A stretch of DNA of 64,000 bases from SCRA01 sp035533275 (GCA_035533275.1 DATLUD010000020.1:1-64000); one strand, 5' to 3'. Counted from the first letter of the stretch, positions 54,155 through 63,152 are shown. Program-made: numbers and translations. The notes: generated from the sequence alone by a model not told the origin.

Positions 54155-55786
54155 TCAGCGCTTGGCGGCTGACCGCTTCTGCTCGACGGCGTCGCCCATC
54201 TTGGCCAACTCGACGAGGATGCCCGTCGCGCGGCTCTCGTATCGCGAAAGGACATCGATCGCCGAGAGCGGGAGCAACAGGCGATCATTGCCCGCGAAGC
54301 TCAACTCGATCAGCTCGCGCCTCTCGCCGAGGATCGTCTCCTCGCGCACGCCGCCGTAGCGCGCCAAACCGTGCACGGCATGGAGCACATAGTCGCCCGG
54401 AGCCAGCTCCTTGAGCGTGATCGGCTCGCCCTCGAACGAGGGGAGCACGTCCTCCGCCGTGGCGGCCTCGCCGAAGAGCTCGGCGTCGCAGATGAAGCGC
54501 AGCCCCAGCTTGGGGAGCGAGAACCCGCGTCCGAGCGCGCCGCGGTCCACGTAGACCCGGCTCTCCCTCTTCGGCTCCAGGCCCAACGCCCGGAGGTGTC
54601 CGGCGATGCGCGAACGCTTGGCCGTCACGATGCACAGCTCGTCGCCGCCTTCGACCCAGATCTTCGCCTGCTCGAGCACCCGGCCGGTGCGGCCCGTCTC
54701 GATGGTGAGCTCCTCACCATCGAGGTCGATGGTCTTCTTGGGCTTGGGGAGCCACTTCGCCGGCTTCTCTCCGAGGATCACGAAGGGGTGCTCCGCCACC
54801 GCCGCGCGCAGCGCGTCGTCGCTGAGCTGGAGCGGCGCCACGCGCGGCACCACCTCCACGTTCTCGCCGACGGGTTTGGCCGGAGCCTCGGCCACGGCTA
54901 CCTCCGCCGGCTCCTCGGCATCGATGACCAGCAGCGCCCCGTCGCCGGCGAGATCGAGCAGCGTCGTCTCATACGCATATCCGGTCCACGCGTCGGGAAG
55001 ATCGCCGCCCGACTTCGCGTACTCCTTGGCCGCCTTCTCGCGCAACGTCCTGACGACCGTGGCGCGCGTCGCCTCATCGTCGAGGATCTCCGACCACGGC
55101 CACAGGCGAACCTCGCGGGCGCTCTCGAGCGCCCGCGCATCTGCGAGCTCGAGGATTCCGATGCGCTCGAGCCGCTCGCCGTCGAACTCGAGACGGCGCG
55201 CTCCACTCTCGGTGGCCGGCCAAACGTCGAGCGTCCCTCCGCGCACGGAGAACTCGCCACGGCCGCGGATGGTCTCGACGCGGCGGTAGCCGATCGCCAC
55301 CAGGCGCGCGAGGAGGTCGTCCCACGCCATCTCCGCGCCGGGCTCCAAACGCATCGCGCGCGAGCGCCATGCTTCGGAAGGCGCGACGTGCTGGCGCAAC
55401 GCCGTGAGCGACGTCACCACGATGGAGGATGACTTCTTGTCGCGCAGCACCCGCTCGAACGCCGCCGCTCGGCGCTCGCGCGACTTCGGCTGGAAGAGCG
55501 CCTCGTCGGGCTCGGGGCGCGACGGAAACTCCACCAGGCGTGTCGCTTGCACGCCGAGAAAATACGCGAGATCGTCGGCACGGCGCGAGATCTGCTGATC
55601 GTCGGGGACGACGATCACCGCGGTCTCGGCCTTCGTCCGCTTGATGAGCGCAACCGCCACCGCCGCCCGCGCCCCCTGTGGGGTCCCGCGCAGGGTAACA
55701 CCCCCGCTCAGAGCCTTTGCGGCCTCCTTGAGAGGCGCAGCTTCATCGAAGCGGGCACGAATGCGTGAACGCGCTGAAAGAGCCAT
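54155..55786 (-). CDS. Mfd-like N-terminal half: UvrB-homology plus RNA polymerase-interacting domain, no translocase
   Basis: This is a 543-residue protein. Residues 1 to about 350 match the UvrB-homology module of transcription-repair coupling factor: GVTLRGTPQGARAAVAVAL, VVPDDQQISRRADDLAYFLG, then GRGEFSVRGGTLDVWP near 175-190. Residues 464-515 form a CarD/RID-like polymerase-binding domain (GDYVLHAVHGLARYGG, RELIELSFAGNDRLLLPLS). A helix resembling the Mfd linker follows (LAKMGDAVEQKRSAAKR), and the protein then stops. Mfd itself has about 1,150 residues, with the ATP-driven translocase right after this point. No helicase motif is present here or downstream. It might bind polymerase and UvrA without a motor. 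The frame is intact, so it does not look like recent decay. Confidence 0.75.
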   Translation of the reverse strand: MALSARSRIRARFDEAAPLKEAAKALSGGVTLRGTPQGARAAVAVALIKRTKAETAVIVVPDDQQISRRADDLAYFLGVQATRLVEFPSRPEPDEALFQPKSRERRAAAFERVLRDKKSSSIVVTSLTALRQHVAPSEAWRSRAMRLEPGAEMAWDDLLARLVAIGYRRVETIRGRGEFSVRGGTLDVWPATESGARRLEFDGERLERIGILELADARALESAREVRLWPWSEILDDEATRATVVRTLREKAAKEYAKSGGDLPDAWTGYAYETTLLDLAGDGALLVIDAEEPAEVAVAEAPAKPVGENVEVVPRVAPLQLSDDALRAAVAEHPFVILGEKPAKWLPKPKKTIDLDGEELTIETGRTGRVLEQAKIWVEGGDELCIVTAKRSRIAGHLRALGLEPKRESRVYVDRGALGRGFSLPKLGLRFICDAELFGEAATAEDVLPSFEGEPITLKELAPGDYVLHAVHGLARYGGVREETILGERRELIELSFAGNDRLLLPLSAIDVLSRYESRATGILVELAKMGDAVEQKRSAAKR

Positions 55787-55822
55787 TCTTGTCTTCTACC
55801 ACGTGTTTGGAAGTTTGTAGAG

Positions 55823-55845
55823 GATTGAGGTCTGTAACCCCAATC
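55823..55845 (-). promoter_or_regulatory. Possible operator upstream of the Mfd-like gene
   Basis: GATTGAGGT (55823-55831) and ACCCCAATC (55837-55845) form an inverted repeat with one mismatch and a 5-base spacer, in an A/T-rich stretch 37 bases ahead of the start codon. On the minus strand a TTGGCG and a TACAGA spaced by 16 bases would place the palindrome over the -10. Regulator unknown. Confidence 0.4.
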
Positions 55846-55995
55846 AATTCGACGCCAATATCATAAAACCCGTCGGCGTACCGCGTGGGTTTCGGGCCGG
55901 CCGCTCCTGGAGCAAGACGAGCGCAGCCTCACTCGCCCCGTCCGCCCCGTGGGAAGCCCCGTGGGGACGCCCGGCCCGGCGGCGAATGGCTCCCC

Positions 55996-56193
55996 ATGGG
56001 TATCTCGGGAAAGAGCCATGCGGACTGCGCCAACAAGAGCCGCTACGAGAGCCTCCCGGAAGCCGAGCAGGCAGCCGAAGGGGCGCTGGAGCGCGGCGGC
56101 GTCCGCCTTTGGCCGTACCGCTGCCCGCTCTGCGCCCGCTTCCACCTCACCGCGCAGCGTCCCTCAACGGGGCGGCGCCAGCGCCGCCTCTAG
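55996..56193 (+). CDS. Small zinc-ribbon-like protein (65 residues)
   Basis: The product starts MGISGKSHADCANKSRYESL. After a helix (EAEQAAEGALERGG) it reads VRLWPYRCPLCARFHLTAQ and has a basic tail (RPSTGRRQRRL). The CPLC pair, the early Cys and the His in FHLT could hold one zinc. The WPYRCPxCxxFHLT pattern recurs in small bacterial proteins whose function is not known to me. ATG 55996 keeps only the conserved part. Its last 30 bases overlap the 3' end of the convergent amidase gene. Confidence 0.6.
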   Translation: MGISGKSHADCANKSRYESLPEAEQAAEGALERGGVRLWPYRCPLCARFHLTAQRPSTGRRQRRL

Positions 56194-57369
56194 GCGCAGG
56201 GCCGTCGCCAGCAGCCTGCCGTCCTCGCCGGCAGGCGCCGCCAGCTGGACGCCCACGGGGAGGCCGTGAGGACCGCGGCCGCACGGCACAGCGATCGCCG
56301 GCACGCCGTAGAACGTCCAGGGGCGGACGTAGCGTGCGTCGCCAGTCGTCTCGCGTCCGGGCGCCTCGCCGGGGGCGCAGGGCGTGGCCAGCACGCCCGC
56401 CTCCGTGAAAATGCCCGCGATCTCGCCCCGCAGCGCCTCGCGCTCGGCAAGCGCCTCCTCGTACGCCGATCGCGACGTCGCCAGCCCCACTTCCAGCAGT
56501 TCGCGGAGCCGCGGCGGCAGCGCGCTCCCCAGCGCCTCCCAGCGCGCACGGTGGTGCCGGATGCTCTCGTAGGCCACGAGAGTAGCAAGCAGCTCTCCTC
56601 CGCGGCGCACGGCCGGAGGCAGCGACACGGCCGTCACGCGGAAGCCGGCCTCGCGAAGCGCGTGCGCGGCTCGCCCGAGTGCCGCGCGCGCGGGCTCTTC
56701 GATCGCGGCGTCGCCCGTGAGATCGTCGAGCGCGATTCGCAGTGCCTGCGGCTCCGCGGCCGAGATCCGCGGATCGAGCGCATGCGCCGCCGTGACGGCC
56801 TCCGCGACCGTCCGCGCGAAGATGCCGACGTGATCGAGCGACGGCGCAAGCGGGGTCACTCCCGTGGTCGAAATGCGCCCGAACGTGGGCTTGTAACCGA
56901 CGATGCCGCAGAACGCCGCCGGCCGGAGCGTGGAGCCCGCGGTTTGGCTCCCCAGCGCGATCGTGCAGTGTTCGGCCGCGACGGCGGCTGCCGATCCCGC
57001 GCTCGATCCCCCCGGCGTGCGCGCGGGATCGAACGGGTTGCGCGTGGGCGCCGGGTCGAGCCAGGCATACGGCGTCGTCTGCGTCTTCCCCAGGATCACC
57101 GCGCCCGCCGCGCGCAGGAGAGCGACGGCGTCGGCGTCGCGCCCAGCCGGGGGCTGCGCTCCGGGGAGACCGCAGCGCGTGGGAAACCCCTCGACGTCGA
57201 AGATGTCCTTGACGCCCACGACCGCGCCACGCAACGGCGCGCCCGACGCCACGCGCGACGCGGCAGCGCGCGCGCCGCGCCGATCGACGTCGACCCATGC
57301 GCGCAGATGCTCCTCGCTCGCGTCGATGCGCGCGAGCGCCGACTCCACGGCGGCGACCGGATCGCTCAC
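56164..57369 (-). CDS. Amidase signature family enzyme
   Basis: This 401-residue amidase has the Ser-cisSer-Lys triad region: the lysine in AVVGVKDIFDVEGFPTRCG, the glycine/serine-rich GGSSAGSAAAVAAEHC near 125, and the nucleophile in LGSQTAGSTLRPAAFCG near 148. Family members hydrolyse short aliphatic or aromatic amides, or cooperate in allophanate, nicotinamide or indoleacetamide metabolism. GTG 57369 overlaps the M20 hydrolase stop by 4 bases. With that hydrolase and the upstream importer it suggests uptake and stepwise hydrolysis of a nitrogen-rich amide. Confidence 0.87.
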   Translation of the reverse strand: MSDPVAAVESALARIDASEEHLRAWVDVDRRGARAAASRVASGAPLRGAVVGVKDIFDVEGFPTRCGLPGAQPPAGRDADAVALLRAAGAVILGKTQTTPYAWLDPAPTRNPFDPARTPGGSSAGSAAAVAAEHCTIALGSQTAGSTLRPAAFCGIVGYKPTFGRISTTGVTPLAPSLDHVGIFARTVAEAVTAAHALDPRISAAEPQALRIALDDLTGDAAIEEPARAALGRAAHALREAGFRVTAVSLPPAVRRGGELLATLVAYESIRHHRARWEALGSALPPRLRELLEVGLATSRSAYEEALAEREALRGEIAGIFTEAGVLATPCAPGEAPGRETTGDARYVRPWTFYGVPAIAVPCGRGPHGLPVGVQLAAPAGEDGRLLATALRLEAALAPPR

Positions 57370-58583
57370 AGCGCGCGGTCGATGGCCAGCAGCCATCCGG
57401 TGAACGCGTCGACGCCGCGCTCGAGGTCCGCGGGGTCGGTGTGCTCGTGGCCCACGTGGCTCGCCCCGGCGGCGCTCGGCACGAAGAGCATCGCGGCGGG
57501 CGCCAGCGCGGCCAGGCACATCGCATCGTGCACCGCCCCGCTGGGGAGATCCATATGCGCGAGACCGAGCTCGCCGAGCGTGGTGCGCAAGACCGCCTCG
57601 AGGCGCTCGTCGAGCGGGGTGGGCCGGCGATCCTCGAAACGCTCGACCTCGATGCGCAGACCGCGGCGCTCGCCGACCTCGCGCGCGATCGCCGGCAGGC
57701 GACGGTCGATCGTGAGCAACCGAGCCTCGTCGGTCGAGCGCGCGTCGACGCGGCACGTCACCGATCCGGGCACGATGTTCGTCTGGTTCGGCGCGACGTC
57801 CACCCAGCCGATCGTCGCCACGCAGTCGCCCAGCTCGCGGGCCATCGCCTCGACCGCGAGGGCGAACTCCGCGGCTCCGCAGAACGCATCGCGGCGCACG
57901 GCCATCGGCACCGTTCCGGCATGGCCCGCCTCGCCGACCACGCGCACCGTGTAGCGGTACATGCCGGCGATCGCCGTGACCACGCCGAGCGAGATGCCGG
58001 CGCGCTCGAGCACCGGCCCCTGCTCGATGTGGAGCTCCGCATAGGCTGCCGGCACGGGAAAGCCCTCGCGAATCGGGACGCCCTCCAACAGGCCGCACGG
58101 GCCACGGAGTGCCTCGCCCAGCGTGACGCCGTGGTCGTCGCGGAGCTGGAGCATCTCGTCGAACGACTCCCAGCCGACGTAGACGGCACTCCCGAGACAC
58201 CCCACCGGAAAGCGGCTGCCCTCCTCGCCGGCCCACGCCGCGAGCTCCATCGGCCGCTGCGTCTCGATGCCGCGCTCGACGAAGCGCTCGAGGGCACAGA
58301 GCCCTCCGGTCACTCCGTAGGCGCCGTCGTAGGCTCCGCCGTCGACCACCGTGTCCAGGTGCGAGCCGAACTGCAGCGCAGGGCCGGCGCTGCGCCCGGG
58401 ACGACGCACGAAGAGGTTGCCTATCCGATCCTGCTCGACGATGCAGCCGAGCTCGCGGCCCCAGCGCGCCAGCAACGCGCGGGCACGGTGCTCGGGCTCG
58501 GTGAAGAGGCGGCGCGTCACGCCGCGCTCTCCCCGGCCGATGCTCGCCAGTTCCGTCAGTCGGTCACATGCCGAGGTAGGCAC
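57366..58583 (-). CDS. M20-family amidohydrolase (allantoate / N-carbamoyl-amino-acid type)
   Basis: This 405-residue zinc peptidase-fold enzyme has FGSHLDTVVDGGAYDGAYGV with the metal histidine and bridging aspartate. AWAGEEGSRFPVGCLGS holds the catalytic glutamate pair. ELHIEQGPVLE and the late HDAMCLA..H contribute metal or substrate contacts. These are the marks of the HyuC/AmaB/AllC group, which cleaves allantoate, ureidoglycolate or N-carbamoyl amino acids. GTG 58583 overlaps livF2 by 20 bases. The specific substrate cannot be decided without a tree. Confidence 0.87.
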   Translation of the reverse strand: MPTSACDRLTELASIGRGERGVTRRLFTEPEHRARALLARWGRELGCIVEQDRIGNLFVRRPGRSAGPALQFGSHLDTVVDGGAYDGAYGVTGGLCALERFVERGIETQRPMELAAWAGEEGSRFPVGCLGSAVYVGWESFDEMLQLRDDHGVTLGEALRGPCGLLEGVPIREGFPVPAAYAELHIEQGPVLERAGISLGVVTAIAGMYRYTVRVVGEAGHAGTVPMAVRRDAFCGAAEFALAVEAMARELGDCVATIGWVDVAPNQTNIVPGSVTCRVDARSTDEARLLTIDRRLPAIAREVGERRGLRIEVERFEDRRPTPLDERLEAVLRTTLGELGLAHMDLPSGAVHDAMCLAALAPAAMLFVPSAAGASHVGHEHTDPADLERGVDAFTGWLLAIDRAL

Positions 58584-59268
58584 GGCGGAGTCCTTCGTCG
58601 GTCAGCAGCTCGGCTCCGGCTCCCTGCATCACGATCTGTCCGTGCTCCAGCACGTACGCGCGATCGGAGAGCGAGAGCGAGCGCTTCACGTTCTGCTCCA
58701 CGAGCAGCACCGTCACGCCGCGGCGGCGGATCTCGCCGATGATCTCGAATGTCCGCTCCACGAAGATCGGAGCCAGGCCGAGCGTCGGCTCGTCCATCAC
58801 CAGCAGGCGCGGGCGCGCCATCAAGCCTCGTCCGATCGCCACCATCGACTGCTCGCCGCCGGAGAGCGACCCCGCCAGCTGGCGACGCCGCTCGGCGACG
58901 CGCGGCAGCAACTCGAAGACCTCGCTCAGGGCATCGCGGCGCGCCGCACGCGCGCGCTTCGCGTAGGATCCCAACAGCAGATTCTCCTCGACCGTCATGA
59001 ACGGAAAGAGACGGCGCCCCTCGGGAACTTGCACGAGGCCCCGCTCGACCCGACGGTTGCTCGGCTCGCGCTCGATCGGCTTGCCCTCGAAGTGAATCGT
59101 GCCCGCGCGTGCGGGGATCTCTCCCGAGATCGCCCGGCAGGTGGTCGTCTTCCCCGCGGCGTTGGCGCCGACGAGCACGGTCAGCGAGCCTTCGCAAACG
59201 TCCATGCTGAGGTCGAAGAGGACGGCGTTCTCGCCGTATCCGGCGGAGAGCCCGCGAATCTCAAGCAC
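58564..59268 (-). CDS. livF: Liv-type ABC ATPase 2, LivF
   Basis: This 234-residue ATPase has Walker A GANAAGKTT (an Ala replaces the usual Gly), the signature LSGGEQSMVAIGRGL and Walker B RLLVMDEPTLGL. It carries the LivF phrase GLVQVPEGRRLFPFMT. GTG 59268 was chosen because GAGGAG lies 8 bases upstream and it makes a short overlap with livG2. Confidence 0.92.
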   Translation of the reverse strand: MLEIRGLSAGYGENAVLFDLSMDVCEGSLTVLVGANAAGKTTTCRAISGEIPARAGTIHFEGKPIEREPSNRRVERGLVQVPEGRRLFPFMTVEENLLLGSYAKRARAARRDALSEVFELLPRVAERRRQLAGSLSGGEQSMVAIGRGLMARPRLLVMDEPTLGLAPIFVERTFEIIGEIRRRGVTVLLVEQNVKRSLSLSDRAYVLEHGQIVMQGAGAELLTDEGLRRAYLGM

Positions 59269-59989
59269 CGGTGTACTCCTCACCGAGATAGGCGGCAACG
59301 ACCTGCGGATCGCGCGAGACCTCCGCCGGCGGACCGTCGGCCAGCAGCTCGCCGCCGTGCAGCACCACCACGCGCTTGGCGATGTTCATGACCGCGGCCA
59401 TGATGTGCTCGACGAAGAGGATCGTCACGCCGTCGGCGTTGATGCGTCGCATCAAGTCGAGCAACTCGGGGACCTCGCCGGGCGAGAGGCCCGCCATCAC
59501 CTCGTCGAGCAGCAGCAAGCGCGGCTCCGTGGCGAGCGCGCGAGCCACTTCCAAGCGCTTCTTGAGGACCAGCGTCAGGCTGTGGGCCTCCATTTCCGCC
59601 AGGTGCGACATGTGCAGACGCTCGAGAACGGCCAGCGCCGCCCGCCGGGCCGTGCCGGTGTCGCGATGGTGGAGGAAGGACCCCACCATCACGCTCTGGA
59701 GCACGCTCATGCGCGCGAACGGCTTGACCACCTGGAACGTCCGCGCCACGCCGGCGCGGCAGACCTCGTAAGCAGGGCGGTTCGCGATCTCCTGGCCGTC
59801 GAGGAGGATGCTTCCCGCGGTCACGCGATGATAGCCGGCGATGCACGAGAAGAGCGTCGTCTTGCCGGCGCCGTTGGGGCCGATCAAAGCGACGATCTCG
59901 CCGGGCTCGACGTCGAGCGTCACGCCTTTGACCGCATGCAGCCCGCCGAAGCGCTTCTCGACGTCGCGGAGCCGGAGCAGCTCGCTCAC
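59261..59989 (-). CDS. livG: Liv-type ABC ATPase 2, LivG
   Basis: This 242-residue ATPase has Walker A GPNGAGKTT and Walker B RLLLLDEVMAGLSPGE, with the switch in VEHIM. The signature is degenerate: LTLVLKKRLEVARAL where LivG usually has L(S/P)YG. This deviation occurs in a subgroup of Liv systems, some of them linked to amide or urea uptake, though I give that from memory. GTG 59989 overlaps the livM2 stop by 4 bases. Confidence 0.92.
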   Translation of the reverse strand: MSELLRLRDVEKRFGGLHAVKGVTLDVEPGEIVALIGPNGAGKTTLFSCIAGYHRVTAGSILLDGQEIANRPAYEVCRAGVARTFQVVKPFARMSVLQSVMVGSFLHHRDTGTARRAALAVLERLHMSHLAEMEAHSLTLVLKKRLEVARALATEPRLLLLDEVMAGLSPGEVPELLDLMRRINADGVTILFVEHIMAAVMNIAKRVVVLHGGELLADGPPAEVSRDPQVVAAYLGEEYTGA

Positions 59990-60996
59990 TCGCGTCCCTC
60001 CATGGGATAGGCTCCTCCTTCCCGTTCCGCGCCGCGCACGCGAGCGCGGCCGCGCTCGGCGAAGAGCGGACGCACCAGCGAGACGATGCCGTTCGGCACG
60101 AACAGGATCGCCAAGATGAGCACGGCACCATAGACGAAGGCGTCGATGCCCGGGAGCGCGGAGCCGAGCATGCTCTGAAGCTCGTTCGTCACCGGCACCA
60201 GGATCGCGGCGCCCACGAGCGGCCCCCAGACCGTCCCCAAGCCGCCGATGATCGCGAAGAGCGCCATCTGCGTGGAGAGGCCCGTGGCGAAGATCGACGG
60301 CTCGAAGAAGAGGCGGTACTGCGCGTAGAAGCTGCCGACCAGAGCGGTCATGAAGGCCGAGAGCAGGGTGGCGGCGAGCTTGACGCGCACGGCGTCGATG
60401 CCCAGCGCCTGCGCCGCGTCCTCGTTCTCGCGGATCGCCACCAGGTAGTAGCCGAAGCGCGAGACGGATATCCACCACGTGACGGCGACGTAGGCGAGCA
60501 AGAGCGCGAGCGCCACATAGTAGTACGCGATCTTCGACTCGAAGATCGCGTTGGCCGCCGCGGGCGCGAACGGAATGGTCATGCCCTCGGCGCCATGGGT
60601 CAGCCCGCGAAGATTCGTGGCCGCGATGCCCAAAATCGCCGCGAACGCCAGCGTCGCCAGCGCGAAGAACGGCCCGCGCAAACGGATGGTGATGAAGCCG
60701 ATGGCGAGCGCGCCCGCCATCGCCACGAGCCCGCCCGCCAGCGCCCCGATCCACGGGGAGACGTGGAAGTCGAGATAGAGCAGGCTGCTGGTGTAGGCAC
60801 CGAGACCGAAGAACGCGGCGTGCCCGAGGGAGAGGTTGCCGCCGTAGCCGCCGATGAGGTTCCACGCCGTAGCCACGGCGCCCCACATCGCGATGAGGAC
60901 CCACATGTCGCGCACGAAGCCGTTGGCGCTCGTCAACGGCCCCGCCAGCGCCGCCGCGGCAGCAAGGGCGATCAGCACGTACTTCGCCGTCCGCAT
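59986..60996 (-). CDS. livM: Liv-type ABC permease 2, LivM
   Basis: This 336-residue membrane protein has the LivM pattern, GGYGGNLSLGHAAFFGLGAY, FALATLAFAAILGI, LVAIRENEDAAQALGIDAVR and IGGLGTVWGPLVGAAIL. It ends with an Arg-rich tail. Its ATG shares one base with the livH2 stop (TGATG). Confidence 0.92.
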   Translation of the reverse strand: MRTAKYVLIALAAAAALAGPLTSANGFVRDMWVLIAMWGAVATAWNLIGGYGGNLSLGHAAFFGLGAYTSSLLYLDFHVSPWIGALAGGLVAMAGALAIGFITIRLRGPFFALATLAFAAILGIAATNLRGLTHGAEGMTIPFAPAAANAIFESKIAYYYVALALLLAYVAVTWWISVSRFGYYLVAIRENEDAAQALGIDAVRVKLAATLLSAFMTALVGSFYAQYRLFFEPSIFATGLSTQMALFAIIGGLGTVWGPLVGAAILVPVTNELQSMLGSALPGIDAFVYGAVLILAILFVPNGIVSLVRPLFAERGRARVRGAEREGGAYPMEGRE

Positions 60997-61883
60997 CAGG
61001 AGGAGAGCTCCTCACTGCCGCGCACGCCGAAGAGACCCGCGGGGCGCACGACCAGCACGATCAGGAAGATCAAGAAGTAGATGGCCTGCTTCCACTGTGG
61101 GTCGATCACGAAGCCCGAGAACGTCTCCACGACCCCGATGAGGAGGCCGCCCACCAGCGCGCCGGTCACCGATCCCATGCCGCCCAGCACCACCACGACG
61201 AAAGCGACCAAGACGAATTGCTCGCCCACGGTCGGGCTCACGGAGTAGATGGGCATCAAGAGACCGCCCGCGAGACCCGTCATCGCCGAACCCAGGGCGA
61301 ACGTCAGGCGGTAGATCGCCGGCACGTCCACGCCCATGAGCGCGGCGGCGCCGCGGTCCTGCGCCGTCGCCCGGATGGCGCGTCCCACGTCGGTCGCCGC
61401 GAGGAACAGGAAGAGCGCTCCGGCCACCAGCATCGCCGCGACGAAGGCGATCAGCTGGGGGACGCCGATCGTGAGCCAGCCGAGGCTTATCAAAGCGTTG
61501 GTGATGGGGAGGTTGATCCCCATGACGTTCGCGCTGAAGGCCATCAGCGCGACGGCCTGCAGCACGATCGAGAGACCGACGGTAGCGAAGACCTGGACGA
61601 CGTCGGAGCGGCCGATGGTCGGCTTGATGATGGTCATCTCGACGACCAGGCCGAAAAGGTAAAGTCCAGGGGCCACGACGATCAGCGCGAGGTACGGGTT
61701 CATGTGCAGCGACGTGACCGCATAGTACGAGAGATACATGGCCAGCATCAGGAACTCGCCGTGGGCGAAGTTCACCACGCGCATCACGCCGAAGATCAGC
61801 GTGAGCCCGATCGAGATCAGAGCGTACACGCCGCCGAGGAGTACCCCGGCGGCGAGCAGCTGCACGAAGAGCTGGAGCGTCAC
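60996..61883 (-). CDS. livH: Liv-type ABC permease 2, LivH
   Basis: This 295-residue permease has ALISIGLTLIFGVMRVVNFAH near the start, the coupling loop GRAIRATAQDRGAAALMGVD and VVVLGGMGSVTGALVGGLLI. It begins 6 bases after the livK2 stop, so unlike the first Liv operon there is no spacer element here. Confidence 0.92.
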   Translation of the reverse strand: MTLQLFVQLLAAGVLLGGVYALISIGLTLIFGVMRVVNFAHGEFLMLAMYLSYYAVTSLHMNPYLALIVVAPGLYLFGLVVEMTIIKPTIGRSDVVQVFATVGLSIVLQAVALMAFSANVMGINLPITNALISLGWLTIGVPQLIAFVAAMLVAGALFLFLAATDVGRAIRATAQDRGAAALMGVDVPAIYRLTFALGSAMTGLAGGLLMPIYSVSPTVGEQFVLVAFVVVVLGGMGSVTGALVGGLLIGVVETFSGFVIDPQWKQAIYFLIFLIVLVVRPAGLFGVRGSEELSS

Positions 61884-61889
61884 GCCCGA

Positions 61890-63152
61890 CTACCAGGGAG
61901 GCAGCGGGACATCGATCGCCGGATGGGTGGCGATGGAGGGCGGCGCCACCACGACCGGGACCGGGGACTCCTTCTGCCACTGAAGGATCGCGGCGAACAT
62001 CCGCGTGTTCTGGCCCGACGCATCGAACTTCAGGCCCCACCCGTTCGGGTAAGTCCCTTCGGGCACGTTGGCGGCCATCGCCGCCGCGCGCACGTCGTCC
62101 GGATTGTCCGGGTCCTTCGCCTTGGGCAGAACGTCGTGGAAGAGCGCGTACGCGCCGACGAAGCCCATGTACGAGAAGCCGTCGGGCTCCCGCCCCGTCT
62201 CGGCCTTGAACTTCGCCGCGAACTCCTTGTAGAGCGCCTGGCCCGCGGCCGGGAGCCCCTTCGGGTTGATGTTCGTCGGCGCATCGGCCTCGAGGATGCC
62301 GTTGACGTCGCTGCCCAGGTTCTTCCCGAGCGCCAGCAGACCGAAGCCCGCCGACGCGCCGATGATCGCCTTGGGGCGGAACGCCTGGGCGCGCATCGTC
62401 TTCACCAAGAGCGTCGCGTCGTTGATGTACGAGGTGGCGAGGACCACGTCGGGGTTCGACGCCTTGAGCTTGAGCACCAGGGAGGTCATGTCGTTGGTGG
62501 TCGCGTTGTAGGTCAAGTGCGAGACGACGTCGATGCCCAGCTTCTGCGCCTCTGCCTGCTCGGAGCCGGCGACGCTGGTGCCGAACGGGCCGTCCTCGTT
62601 GACGATGGCCACCTTCAACGTCTTGGCGTTCTTGCCGATCTTCGGCGCCACGGTGTCGACGGCATACTGGACGGCCGCCTCACCGGCGGGGCCGGCGTAC
62701 ACGTTCACGCGAAAGACGTACTTGGGATGGTTGTTGAAGAGCGTGGTCGTCCACGCTCCCTCTTCCCAGTAGATCACCTTGTGGCGCTCGGCGACCTGCG
62801 AGGCCGCCACGGCGATCGGTGAGGCGTACGAGCCGAAGAGGATCTTGAGCCCTTGCTGCGAGATGAGGCGCTCCGCCTGGGTGTTCGCCGCCTCGGCGTT
62901 GGGCGCGTCCGCCTTCACCCACTCCAGCTTGCGTCCGTGGATTCCGCCTTGCGCGTTGACCATCTGCAACGCGACGTTGGCACCGTCGAATGAGTCCTGA
63001 CCGAGAAGCGCGAGAGGCCCGGAGAAAGGAAATACCGCGCCGATCTTGATCGGCTGCGGAGCGGCCCCTGCGTGGATGGGAGCGATCGCTAGCGCTACGA
63101 GCGTGCAAAGAGCCGCCACGCTTCGCAGGCGCCTGACGAAGGACGTCGACAT
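61890..63152 (-). CDS. livK: Liv-type substrate-binding protein 2
   Basis: This 420-residue exported binding protein has a signal peptide (VRRLRSVAALCTLVALAIAP, cleaved near AGA-AP). The mature part begins PIKIGAVFPFSGPLALLGQD, then FGSYASPIAVAASQVAERHK and VIYWEEGAWTTTLFNNHPKY. ATG 63152 has GAAGGAGA upstream. It heads the operon livK2-H2-M2-G2-F2-amidohydrolase-amidase. Its ligand may be the amide or ureido compound hydrolysed by the last two enzymes rather than a branched-chain amino acid. Confidence 0.88.
   Translation of the reverse strand: MSTSFVRRLRSVAALCTLVALAIAPIHAGAAPQPIKIGAVFPFSGPLALLGQDSFDGANVALQMVNAQGGIHGRKLEWVKADAPNAEAANTQAERLISQQGLKILFGSYASPIAVAASQVAERHKVIYWEEGAWTTTLFNNHPKYVFRVNVYAGPAGEAAVQYAVDTVAPKIGKNAKTLKVAIVNEDGPFGTSVAGSEQAEAQKLGIDVVSHLTYNATTNDMTSLVLKLKASNPDVVLATSYINDATLLVKTMRAQAFRPKAIIGASAGFGLLALGKNLGSDVNGILEADAPTNINPKGLPAAGQALYKEFAAKFKAETGREPDGFSYMGFVGAYALFHDVLPKAKDPDNPDDVRAAAMAANVPEGTYPNGWGLKFDASGQNTRMFAAILQWQKESPVPVVVAPPSIATHPAIDVPLPPW

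Noticed and set aside
54155..55786. The Mfd-like gene as a pseudogene
   Set aside because: The frame is intact, it ends just after the RID linker helix at a domain boundary, and no translocase remnants follow. A short functional form is more likely, though an assembly error is not excluded.
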